This document shows positions 55,990 to 63,531 of a stretch of DNA of 64,000 bases, in pieces (the first letter of the stretch is position 1; each line of letters begins with the position of its first letter). A program made the position numbers and the translations under genes. The DNA is from Nitratireductor arenosus. Its GTDB lineage: Bacteria > Pseudomonadota > Alphaproteobacteria > Rhizobiales > Rhizobiaceae. The stretch covers positions 310,001 to 374,000 of the forward strand of contig NZ_WPHG01000003.1 of assembly GCF_009742725.1 (NCBI RefSeq), in the 5' to 3' direction. Under the pieces are notes generated by a model, which did not search any database, was not told the origin of the DNA, and worked only from the letters and a program-made list of their open reading frames with translations.

Positions 55990-57534
55990 ATGCGGAAGGG
56001 CCTGGACGTCCGCGAGCTTCGGACCGATCCGTGCGCGGACGGCATGCATTCGTTCGCCGAAGCGCTCGACAGAACCGCCCAGCGCGCGATCGAGCGTCAC
56101 GGTGGATATCCCGACAACTGGATCCCCGAGCGGGCAAGTACCGACCACGATGTCGTCGTCGTCGGTGGCGGCCAGTCCGGTGTGGCGATCGCGTTTGCGT
56201 TGCGCCGCGCCGGGATAACGCGAACCGCCGTCATCGACACGGCCGACGAGGGCGGGGAGGGCATCTGGCTGGCCACGGCCCGCATGAACGCGCTGCGGTC
56301 GCCCAAGCATCTCCCCGGGCCGGAATTGGGCCTGCCGGAACTGGGTTTTCAGGCCTGGTACGAAGCGCGTCACGGCGAGGCGGCCTATGCCGAAATGCGG
56401 TCCATCTCACGACTCGACTGGGCCGACTACCTGGTCTGGTACCGGAAGATGGTCGGGGTATCGGTGCGGTTCGGGACACGGCTGGAAACTATCGAGCCGG
56501 CGCAACAGGGACTGAGGCTTCGACTGTCGGTTGACGGTCGCCCGAAGCAGGAGGTCTGCCGCAAGCTCGTTCTGGCGACCGGCTTCGCCGGAAGCGGAGG
56601 CGTCAATATGCCTGCCTTCATCGCGCGGTCCCTGCCCGCCGAACTTTATGCGCACGCGGAGGAACCGATCGATTTCGCCGCGCTGCGGGGGCGGCGCATC
56701 GCCATATTCGGCGCGGCCTCCTCGGCGTTCGACGCCGCAGCGGTCGCGCTCGAGCATGGCGCGGCTTCGGTGCATCTGTTCTGCCGCCATGACGACCTCG
56801 AACGCCTGTCGGTCATGCGGATGCTTTATTACCCGGGATCGGTAGAGCATTTCCGGCTTCTGCCCGATGCCGAGCGCTGGACAATCATGAGCGCGCTGTG
56901 CCGGCGCGCCCAGGGCCCGGTGCCCGATACGGTACGTCGCGCAACGCGCTTCGACACGTTTCACCTTCATCTCGGCGCGCGCGACCCGCTTCTCGAAACG
57001 GATGAGGTCACGATTTCCCTTCGACTTGGCGGGCACGACACGGGTTTCGAATTCGACTTCGTCATCGCCGGAACCGGCTACAAGGTCGATCTCCGCGCGC
57101 GTCCCGAACTCAGAAGCATCGTCGACCAGATCGCGCTGTGGCGGGATCGCTACCGGCCGCCGGCTGGAGAAGAGCATGAAGATCTCGCGCGCCATCCCTA
57201 TCTGTCGCCGGGCTTCGCCTTCACCGAGAAGGAGCCCGGGACCGCACCTTGTCTCAAGGACATCCACTTCTTCGGCGCCGGCGCCCTTCTCAGCAATGGC
57301 CGCAATCCCGCCGAAGTCAGCGGATTTCGCCACGGCATACCACAACTGGTTTCGGCGATAGGCGGGGATCTTTTCACCGCCGATGCCGCGCAGCATGTCG
57401 CGCGGGCTCTCGGCCCGTGCCAGCCGATACTCACCGGACAGGAATACCGCGACAGCGTCTGGACCGGGCAAGATTCGCAGGCCTCGAAACCGGCAAAGAA
57501 CGCTGTCAAAGATCGCCTGCCGGCAGGCGGATGA
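55990..57534 (+). CDS. FAD-dependent monooxygenase in the NRPS cluster
   Basis: 514 aa. The FAD site is HDVVVVGGGQSGVAIAFALR (about residues 53-72). RMNALRSPKHLPGPELGLPE follows, then a second nucleotide site RRIAIFGAASSAFDAAAVAL (about residues 237-256) and the FDFVIAGTGYKVDLR 'ATGY'-type motif. These place it with flavin-containing N-hydroxylating or Baeyer-Villiger-type monooxygenases. The start at 55990 has GAGAGG upstream. It is 30 bp before the free-standing carrier gene, so they form one unit divergent from the NRPS. Likely substrate: the carrier-bound or released NRPS intermediate (inference). Confidence 0.86.
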   Translation: MRKGLDVRELRTDPCADGMHSFAEALDRTAQRAIERHGGYPDNWIPERASTDHDVVVVGGGQSGVAIAFALRRAGITRTAVIDTADEGGEGIWLATARMNALRSPKHLPGPELGLPELGFQAWYEARHGEAAYAEMRSISRLDWADYLVWYRKMVGVSVRFGTRLETIEPAQQGLRLRLSVDGRPKQEVCRKLVLATGFAGSGGVNMPAFIARSLPAELYAHAEEPIDFAALRGRRIAIFGAASSAFDAAAVALEHGAASVHLFCRHDDLERLSVMRMLYYPGSVEHFRLLPDAERWTIMSALCRRAQGPVPDTVRRATRFDTFHLHLGARDPLLETDEVTISLRLGGHDTGFEFDFVIAGTGYKVDLRARPELRSIVDQIALWRDRYRPPAGEEHEDLARHPYLSPGFAFTEKEPGTAPCLKDIHFFGAGALLSNGRNPAEVSGFRHGIPQLVSAIGGDLFTADAAQHVARALGPCQPILTGQEYRDSVWTGQDSQASKPAKNAVKDRLPAGG

Positions 57535-57564
57535 GCTTCGGCAGGACGCAATGGAGCGATGACG

Positions 57565-57810
57565 ATGAACCAGACTATGCGCGTCGATCAGGTGGTTCTG
57601 CAGGAGCGCATCCTGGAGCAGGCCCGCACGATCCTCAAGTGCGAGGATATCGGGCCGCAGACCTATTTTCTGGAGGTGGGCGGGGATTCGCTGGTTGCGC
57701 CGGTCCTTGCCAACAGGATCGAGGCGGAGTTCGGCGTGCGGCCTCAGCTCGAGGACATCTTCACCAGATCGTTCGGCGAGTTGGCCGAACTCCTTTCCGC
57801 ATCCAGTTAA
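57565..57810 (+). CDS. Free-standing acyl/peptidyl carrier protein
   Basis: 81 aa from the ATG at 57565, which has GGAG 8 nt upstream; an ATG 6 bp earlier is badly spaced. The phosphopantetheine attachment motif FLEVGGDSLVAPVLANRI has the serine at residue 42, followed by the usual third-helix pattern EAEFGVRPQLEDIFTRSFGE. It probably carries the donor acyl or amino acyl group for the NRPS cyclization-like domain. No adenylation or ligase gene for loading it is seen in the window, nor a phosphopantetheinyl transferase. Confidence 0.92.
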   Translation: MNQTMRVDQVVLQERILEQARTILKCEDIGPQTYFLEVGGDSLVAPVLANRIEAEFGVRPQLEDIFTRSFGELAELLSASS

Positions 57811-57844
57811 AGAGGAACCGCTCTAGAGCCGGGCAATCGCATGC

Positions 57845-57895
57845 GACCGCCGCCGACCCGCCAGAACTATTTGGCTCCCGGGCCGGGCGGCGGTC
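57845..57895. terminator. Inverted repeat between convergent carrier and FAH genes
   Basis: GACCGCCGCC (57845-57854) pairs perfectly with GGCGGCGGTC (57886-57895), enclosing a loop of 31 nt. No T tract on either strand. It may act as a bidirectional terminator between convergent genes. Confidence 0.45.
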
Positions 57896-57902
57896 TGGCG
57901 CG

Positions 57903-58742
57903 TCAGGCGTGTGCGCGCACGCTCTGCCGCTGCGAGCCCAGGCCTTCGATGCCGAGCTCCACCACGTCGCCGGGCTTGAGATAGCGCGGTGGCTTCAAGC
58001 CCTGGCCGACGCCGGGAGGCGTACCGGTTGAGACGATGTCTCCCGGGTGCAGGGTCATGAACTGCGACAGATAGCTCACCAGATGGGCCACGCCGTAGAC
58101 CATGGTCGCCGACGAGCCGTTCTGCATGGTCTCTCCATTGACCGACAGCCACATGGCGAGTTGCTGCGGATCGGCAATCTCGTCGCGCGTGACCAGCCAG
58201 GGGCCGGTCGGACCGAAGCTGTCGCACGACTTGCCCTTGGTCCACTGACCGGACCGCTTGTTCTGGAAATCGCGTTCCGAAACGTCATTGACGACGCAAT
58301 AGCCGGCGACATGGTCCAGCGCCTCGTCCTGCGACACGTGTTTCGCGTGCTTGCCGATGACGACGCCGAGTTCGACCTCCCAATCGGTCGCGCTGGATCC
58401 TTTCGGAATAACGATATCGTCGTTCGGTCCAGACATCGCCGACGTGGCTTTCATGAAGATCACCGGTTCGGGAGGAACCTCCAGACCCGCTTCCGCCGCA
58501 TGGTCGGCGAAGTTGAGCCCGATGCAGATGAACTTGCCGGTGCCGGCCACGCATGGGCCGAGCCTCTGCGGTTCCTCGATCACCGGCAGGCCGGCAATGT
58601 CCACGTCCCGCATCCAGGCGAGATCGGCGAGCCACCGGCCGCCAATGTCGTCGACGACGCCGCCGAGGTCGCGGATATGCCCGTTATCGTCCAGCAGGCC
58701 GGGTTTTTCGGACCCGGCGGCTCCGTAGCGAAGTAACTTCAT
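57903..58742 (-). CDS. Fumarylacetoacetate hydrolase family protein (2,4-diketo-3-deoxy-sugar-acid hydrolase-like)
   Basis: 279 aa. The N-terminus MKLLRYGAAGSEKPGLLDDN and the FAH domain GKFICIGLNFADHAAEAGLE, ATDWEVELGVVIGK with metal-binding Glu/Glu/Asp, and IVSTGTPPGVGQGLKP place it with the sugar-pathway FAH branch (also annotated as ureidoglycolate lyase-like). In L-fucose and L-rhamnose oxidative pathways such an enzyme cleaves the 2,4-diketo-3-deoxy acid to pyruvate plus lactate. It starts 12 bp after the SDR gene, which would make its substrate. Confidence 0.9.
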   Translation of the reverse strand: MKLLRYGAAGSEKPGLLDDNGHIRDLGGVVDDIGGRWLADLAWMRDVDIAGLPVIEEPQRLGPCVAGTGKFICIGLNFADHAAEAGLEVPPEPVIFMKATSAMSGPNDDIVIPKGSSATDWEVELGVVIGKHAKHVSQDEALDHVAGYCVVNDVSERDFQNKRSGQWTKGKSCDSFGPTGPWLVTRDEIADPQQLAMWLSVNGETMQNGSSATMVYGVAHLVSYLSQFMTLHPGDIVSTGTPPGVGQGLKPPRYLKPGDVVELGIEGLGSQRQSVRAHA

Positions 58743-58754
58743 ATTTTTGGCCTT

Positions 58755-59501
58755 TCAGTACGTCGTTCGGCCGCCGGACAGGTCGAATGTCGCGGCGGTG
58801 GTGAAGCTGTTCTCCTTGGAGACGAGCCAGGCGACCATCGCGGCGGCTTCGTCCACTTCGAGAAGGCGGCCCCGCGGGATGCGCGAGCGCATATACTCGA
58901 TATGTTCGGGGGTGAGCTGCTCGAGGATGCGCGTCTGCGCCGTTGCCGGCGAGATGCAGTTGACCGCGATGTCGTACCCGGCGAGTTCCTTGCCGAGCGA
59001 CTTCGTCATGCCGATCACGGCCGCTTTCGAGGCCGAATAGGCGGCGGCGTTGGGGTTGCCTTCCTTGCCGGCGACCGACGCGATGTTGACGATGCGCCCG
59101 TAATTGCGCTCCTTCATGCCTGGAACCACGGCGCGGTTGACGTGGAAGGTGCCGTTGACATTGATGTCGATGACCGTCTTCCACATCGCGATCTCGTAAC
59201 TGTCGAGCGGCGCTGCCGCGCCCGCGATGCCGGCCGAATTGACCAGGATGGAGATCTCGCCCCCGGTCTCTTCCGTCCTGTCGCGCGCCGTCTTGACCGA
59301 GTCCCAGTCGGCCACGTCCACAATCTGTGTCGACGTTGCATTGCCGAGCTCGTCGCGGGCTGCGTGAAGCTGCGCCTCGTCGATGTCCCACAAGCTGACC
59401 GTGGCGCCGGATGCGACGAAGCGCTTGGCCATCGCGAAGCCAAGCCCTTGAGCTCCGCCGGTGACGACGGCATGCTGTCCGTTGAGATCGATCCTGTTCA
59501 T
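58755..59501 (-). CDS. Short-chain dehydrogenase (2-keto-3-deoxy-L-fuconate/rhamnonate dehydrogenase-like)
   Basis: 248 aa classical SDR. Cofactor site HAVVTGGAQGLGFAMAKRFV, with Asp in LWDIDE favouring NAD, the NSAGI motif and the catalytic Ser-Tyr-Lys in RIVNIASVAGKEG and AAAYSASKAAVIG. Next to an FAH hydrolase it would oxidise the 4-hydroxyl of a 2-keto-3-deoxy sugar acid. Its promoter region is shared with the divergent aldo/keto reductase gene and contains copy B of the 18-bp element. Confidence 0.9.
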   Translation of the reverse strand: MNRIDLNGQHAVVTGGAQGLGFAMAKRFVASGATVSLWDIDEAQLHAARDELGNATSTQIVDVADWDSVKTARDRTEETGGEISILVNSAGIAGAAAPLDSYEIAMWKTVIDINVNGTFHVNRAVVPGMKERNYGRIVNIASVAGKEGNPNAAAYSASKAAVIGMTKSLGKELAGYDIAVNCISPATAQTRILEQLTPEHIEYMRSRIPRGRLLEVDEAAAMVAWLVSKENSFTTAATFDLSGGRTTY

Positions 59502-59607
59502 GTCGATGGTCCACTCCGCTCGGTTCTGCCTGAAGATTGTTCGAGGCGCGTATGAGGCTTTGGGGTCGGTCGCGCCCCGCGCGCAGCCTGCAATGGCTTG
59601 ATTTGAT

Positions 59608-59625
59608 CTATTATATTAGTGTAAC
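59608..59625. promoter_or_regulatory. Shared 18-bp regulatory element, copy B
   Basis: CTATTATATTAGTGTAAC, identical to the copy between the NRPS and monooxygenase genes 3.8 kb away; the flanking bases differ. It lies between the divergent SDR and aldo/keto reductase genes. On the minus strand it includes a TATAAT -10 for the SDR-FAH operon. Confidence 0.75.
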
Positions 59626-59678
59626 AGGACCGACAAGTGCCGCAGTGACAAAATGGCGCCATTCGCAGGAGAGGCAGA

Positions 59679-60722
59679 GTGAAAGCGACCGAGACACGCA
59701 GCGTCGGACGGACGGGTTTGGATGTAACCGCGCTCGGCATGGGGTGCGCTTCGCTCGGCGGTCTCTACGCGCCGGTCGACGACCGGACCTGCCTGGCTAC
59801 GCTGCAGGCGGCCTGGGATTGCGGACTCCGTTATTTCGACGCCGCTCCCATGTATGGGTTGGGCCGTGCCGAGCACATGCTGGGCCACTTCTTGCGGGAG
59901 CGCGTTTCGGTCTCGCAGCCGGTGGTCAGCACCAAGGTCGGCCGTCTCATGGCGCGCGAACGCCCGGGCCGGAACCTGCCGCAAGCCGCCGAGAAGAATC
60001 CGCTCGATGCGGGATGGCGAAACGGGCTGCCTTTCCACGAGGTGTTCGACTACTCCTACGACGCGATCATGCGCAGCTTCGACGACAGCCAGCAGCGCAT
60101 GGGACGGGAGCGGATCGACATCCTGTTCGTGCACGACATCGGCAGGCTAACCCACGCGGAACGCGCCGATACCCACTGGACGGCGCTGACCAGGGGCGGC
60201 GGCTTTCGCGCGCTGACCGATCTGCGCGACGCCGGCATCATCAAGGGTTTCGGCCTCGGCGTGAACGAGGCGGATGTGGTGCTTGATGCCATGAACGAAG
60301 CCCGGCTCGATTGCACGCTGCTTGCCGGGCGTCATACGCTTCTGGAACAGAACGCCAACTCGCTGCTGGACAAGGCTCTCGCCGACGGCATGTCGATCGT
60401 GGTCGGCGGCGTGTTCAACTCCGGCATCCTGGCCGCCGGACGATCGGGCAACCGCAAGTTCAACTATCAGGACGCTCCCGAGGAGATCGCCAGGAAGGCG
60501 GACAGGCTGGCGGCGGCGTGCGAGGCGTTCGGCGTGCCGCTTGCCGCGGCTGCGATACAGTTCCCGTTCAGGCACAAGGCGGTGACCTCCGTCCTGATCG
60601 GCGCAAAGCACCCCGATCATGTATTGCAGAATGTCGAATGGTTCGAAATGTCGCTGCCGGACGCGCTTTGGGACGCGCTGCGGAGCGACGGGCTGATCGA
60701 CGAGGGTGCGGCGCGGGCGTGA
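59679..60722 (+). CDS. Aldo/keto reductase (L-fucose / D-threo-aldose 1-dehydrogenase-like)
   Basis: 347 aa from a GTG at 59679 with AGGAGAGG upstream. It starts MKATETRSVGRTGLDVTALG. The AKR tetrad is seen as Asp and Tyr in RYFDAAPMYGLGRAEHML, Lys in VVSTKVGRLM and His in ILFVHDIGRL. The family branch oxidises aldoses such as L-fucose to lactones. Divergent from the SDR-FAH pair and sharing the 18-bp element, it is the likely first enzyme of the sugar pathway. No lactonase gene is visible. Confidence 0.9.
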   Translation: MKATETRSVGRTGLDVTALGMGCASLGGLYAPVDDRTCLATLQAAWDCGLRYFDAAPMYGLGRAEHMLGHFLRERVSVSQPVVSTKVGRLMARERPGRNLPQAAEKNPLDAGWRNGLPFHEVFDYSYDAIMRSFDDSQQRMGRERIDILFVHDIGRLTHAERADTHWTALTRGGGFRALTDLRDAGIIKGFGLGVNEADVVLDAMNEARLDCTLLAGRHTLLEQNANSLLDKALADGMSIVVGGVFNSGILAAGRSGNRKFNYQDAPEEIARKADRLAAACEAFGVPLAAAAIQFPFRHKAVTSVLIGAKHPDHVLQNVEWFEMSLPDALWDALRSDGLIDEGAARA

Positions 60723-60750
60723 ATACGGATGAAACGGACCGCGTCCGGCG

Positions 60751-61278
60751 TCAGTCAATTGTGGCGCGGAGCCGTTTGCTGCGCTGCAGCCCCCTGTAGT
60801 CCCTTCTGAAATAAAGCAGCGGTTCTGTGCTGTCGCGGCAACGCAGACCTGCGACCCTGCCGATGAGGATGCGGTGGGTGGCGACGGTTTGGATTGCTGA
60901 GATCCGGCAATCGAAAACGGCGATCGCATCGGACAGGGCAGGCGCGCCGGTGGAGATCGTCTCCCATTCAGCCGCGGCAAACCTGTCCGCCTGCGTCAGG
61001 CCGGTCATGCCGGCGAATGCGGCAGCGAGCGGCTGGTGCTCGGCTGCAAGCGTGTTGAGTGCGAAAACGCCGTTCTCGGCAAAGCAGTCGTTGGCCTGGT
61101 TGTCGCGGTTGAGGCATACAAGCACCGTAGGCGGGTTGTCTGACACCGAGCAGGCGGCAATGACGGTTACGCCGCGCCGGCCCGCGGCGCCGTTTGTGGT
61201 GATGACATGGACCGCGCCGGCGAAATTCGCCATCGCGTCCCGGTAGGAGCGCGGCTCGATCTGGCCAGTCTTCAGCAA
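60751..61278 (-). CDS. Flavin reductase-like protein
   Basis: About 175 aa. FMN-binding split-barrel flavin reductase: YRDAMANFAGAVHVITTNGA, CSVSDNPPTVLVCLNRDNQA, FALNTLAAEHQPLAAAFAGM and HRILIGRVAGL. The conserved domain begins almost at the front, and no ATG precedes it in the frame, so I use a TTG at 61278; the start is uncertain. It would supply reduced flavin to a two-component monooxygenase. No clear partner lies next to it; the nearest flavin enzyme is the NRPS-cluster monooxygenase, which has its own NAD(P) site. Confidence 0.82.
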   Translation of the reverse strand: MLKTGQIEPRSYRDAMANFAGAVHVITTNGAAGRRGVTVIAACSVSDNPPTVLVCLNRDNQANDCFAENGVFALNTLAAEHQPLAAAFAGMTGLTQADRFAAAEWETISTGAPALSDAIAVFDCRISAIQTVATHRILIGRVAGLRCRDSTEPLLYFRRDYRGLQRSKRLRATID

Positions 61279-61384
61279 TGTTGTCCCCGGCGCGGCTCTC
61301 GAAACACTGTCCGACTCTCCGGTCCCCCGAAGCGCCCGAGCCGGCTCGGCTTGACCGGCCGCATGGGCGGGCGCCGTGCGCGAT

Positions 61385-62896
61385 CTACATCGTGGCACCA
61401 AGGCTCCATGGCACAAATTCGTTGTCGCCATAGCCGAGCGACTCCGACTTGGTCGACCCGCCCGACGCGACACGAAGGATTTCGGCCAGTATCTCCTCGC
61501 CTTTTCGGGCAAGCGAGGTGCCCTCCATAATGTCTCCGCAGTTGATATCCATGTCCTCGCGCATCCGCTCGAAAATGACGGAGTTGGAGGCAAGCTTGAT
61601 CGAGGGCGTGGGCTTGCAGCCGAAAGCCGAGCCTCGCCCGGTCGTGAAACACAGAACGTTCGCGCCGCCGGCGACCTGGCCCGTTGCCGAAACGGGGTCG
61701 TAGCCGGGTGTATCCATGAAGACGAGGCCGCGCTCGCGGATCGGCTCGGCATATTCCAAAACGGCGCGGAGATTGGTCGTGCCGCCCTTGGCCAACGCTC
61801 CGAGCGATTTCTCCAAAATGGTCGTCAAACCGCCAAGCTTGTTCCCAGGCGACGGGTTGTTGTTCATCTCCATGTCATGTTTGGCTGTGTAGGCCTCCCA
61901 CCAGCGAATGCGTTCGACGAGTTTTTCGCCCACTTCCCGGGTCTGCGCTCGCGAGGTAAGCAGATGTTCGGCGCCATAGATTTCCGGCGTTTCGGACAGG
62001 ACGGCGGTGCCGCCTTGAGCGACCAGAAGATCCACCGCTGCGCCGAGGGCGGGATTGGCGCTGATGCCGGAATAGCCGTCCGATCCGCCGCACTGGAGAG
62101 CTAGGACAAGTTCGGAGGCGGGTTGCGTCGTGCGTTCGGCGGCGTTCACGATCGGCAGCATCTCGACGATCGCCCTGACTCCGGCTTCGACGGTCTTGCG
62201 GGTGCCGCCGGTTTCCTGGATGGTCATGGCGCGAAAAGTCGTGCTCTCCTCGATGCCGTAGGATTTCATCCAGCGCGGAATCTGAAACGCCTCGCAGCCG
62301 AGGCCGACCATCAGCACGCCGCCGACATTCGGATTGGTTGCGAAACCCCACTGCGTGCGCTTCAAGACATCGTAGGCAGGACCCTTGATGTCGATGCCGC
62401 AGCCGGTGCCGTGCACCAGCGAGATGACGCCGTCGACGTTGGGATAGTCCGCCAGGATGCCGGAGCGGTTGACCTCGTCGGCGATGAAACGGGCAACGCT
62501 GGCTGAACAGTTCACCGATGTCAGCGTTGCGATGTAGTTTCGGGTGCCGACCTTGCCATTCGGCCTCTTGAACCCCTGAAACGTCGCCCTGTCGGATTCG
62601 GAAACCATGTGTGTGGGGCGCGAATTGGCGCCGAACGCATGGTCGCGCTCGAAGTCACGCAGATAGACATTGTGCTCGTGCACCCAGTCGCCCGATGCGA
62701 TGGGTTGTCGGGCAAACCCTATTATCTGACCGTATTTCACGATGGCATCATCGGCCGCGATATCGCGCAGGGCCATTTTGTGGCCGCGCGGTATGCGCGT
62801 CTTCACGACAACGTCCCCCGCCTTCTCGCCGACATTCAGCGGGTTGACCGCGAGAAGGATGTTGTCGGCTTCGAACAACTTTATAAAGCGCGTCAT
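61385..62896 (-). CDS. UxaA-family altronate/galactarate dehydratase-like protein
   Basis: 503 aa, start at 62896 (MTRFIKLFEADNILLAVNPL). The SAF domain (residues 1-90, LNVGEKAGDVVVKTRIPRGH) and the large C-terminal domain are fused, as in UxaA. The latter has RPNGKVGTRNYIATLTSVNC, SLVHGTGCGID, VLMVGLGCEAFQIP, LQCGGSDGYSGISANPALGA and MEMNNNPSPGNKLGG, with cysteines for a metal site. Family members dehydrate aldonic or aldaric acids to 2-keto-3-deoxy acids. Here it would precede the SDR and FAH steps. A promoter with the shared core motif lies upstream. Confidence 0.9.
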   Translation of the reverse strand: MTRFIKLFEADNILLAVNPLNVGEKAGDVVVKTRIPRGHKMALRDIAADDAIVKYGQIIGFARQPIASGDWVHEHNVYLRDFERDHAFGANSRPTHMVSESDRATFQGFKRPNGKVGTRNYIATLTSVNCSASVARFIADEVNRSGILADYPNVDGVISLVHGTGCGIDIKGPAYDVLKRTQWGFATNPNVGGVLMVGLGCEAFQIPRWMKSYGIEESTTFRAMTIQETGGTRKTVEAGVRAIVEMLPIVNAAERTTQPASELVLALQCGGSDGYSGISANPALGAAVDLLVAQGGTAVLSETPEIYGAEHLLTSRAQTREVGEKLVERIRWWEAYTAKHDMEMNNNPSPGNKLGGLTTILEKSLGALAKGGTTNLRAVLEYAEPIRERGLVFMDTPGYDPVSATGQVAGGANVLCFTTGRGSAFGCKPTPSIKLASNSVIFERMREDMDINCGDIMEGTSLARKGEEILAEILRVASGGSTKSESLGYGDNEFVPWSLGATM

Positions 62897-62950
62897 CAAA
62901 TGGACTCGGATTAGGGCCGTTTCGAACTTCCGGCCGAAAGGGGCAAATGA

Positions 62951-62986
62951 AATTGGAATACTAATATAACAGTAACGATAGGTCAA
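62951..62986 (-). promoter_or_regulatory. Promoter of the UxaA-type gene with the shared regulatory core (copy C)
   Basis: On the minus strand TTGACC (62986-62981), 17 bp, TAGTAT (62963-62958). The 10-bp core TTATATTAGT of the element found at 55826 and 59608 occupies 62969-62960, overlapping the -10, a position suited to repression. The rest of the gap from 62897 to 63194 shows no gene. Confidence 0.65.
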
Positions 62987-63194
62987 GCGATCTCCAACGG
63001 CATGGGATGCTTTGCCGAACGACACGAGCAGAGGCGCGGCGCTCTTATGGCGGCCACCGGCAAGCGTAACGACGAGCGGGGTCGCGACAACCTTCGAAAG
63101 GCCGACCTTACCATCCCCTACGGCCGAGGATCATGCCGCTTTGGTTGGATAAGCCGGCTGAACGGCGCCGTCGAGCCGATCCCGGCGGCCAAGG

Positions 63195-63524
63195 TCAATC
63201 GAGATGAAAGACCTCTTCCATGGCGGCCCACCATTCGCCCTTGGCCCGCGTCGGCAGGGGTTCCTGCATGGGATCGCACAATTCCCACCACTTACGCATA
63301 GCCGGCGATTCGCCCATCTTGGCCGCGTCTTTCGCGAAATCGGAGCCGTGGTACTCCCAATAGGCGAAGAGCAGATTCTCCGGCTGCCGCAGGAATATGG
63401 AATAGTTCCTGATATTGGCCCGGCTGATGACGTCGAGGACCTCGGGCCAGACCTCGGCGTGAACACGCTTGTACTCCTCCAAGGCATCCGCCTTCAGGCC
63501 AATTGAAAGCCCCATTCTTTGCAT
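63195..63524 (-). CDS. L-rhamnose mutarotase family protein
   Basis: 109 aa from the ATG at 63524 (MQRMGLSIGLKADALEEYKR). The RhaM/COG3254 pattern is complete: YKRVHAEVWPEVLDVISRAN with the catalytic His, NYSIFLRQPENLLFAYWEYH, and PMQEPLPTRAKGEWWAAMEE. It interconverts alpha and beta anomers of a 6-deoxysugar. It follows the GntR gene by 7 bp, linking regulator and sugar. Confidence 0.92.
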   Translation of the reverse strand: MQRMGLSIGLKADALEEYKRVHAEVWPEVLDVISRANIRNYSIFLRQPENLLFAYWEYHGSDFAKDAAKMGESPAMRKWWELCDPMQEPLPTRAKGEWWAAMEEVFHLD

Positions 63525-63531
63525 GCCGCGC

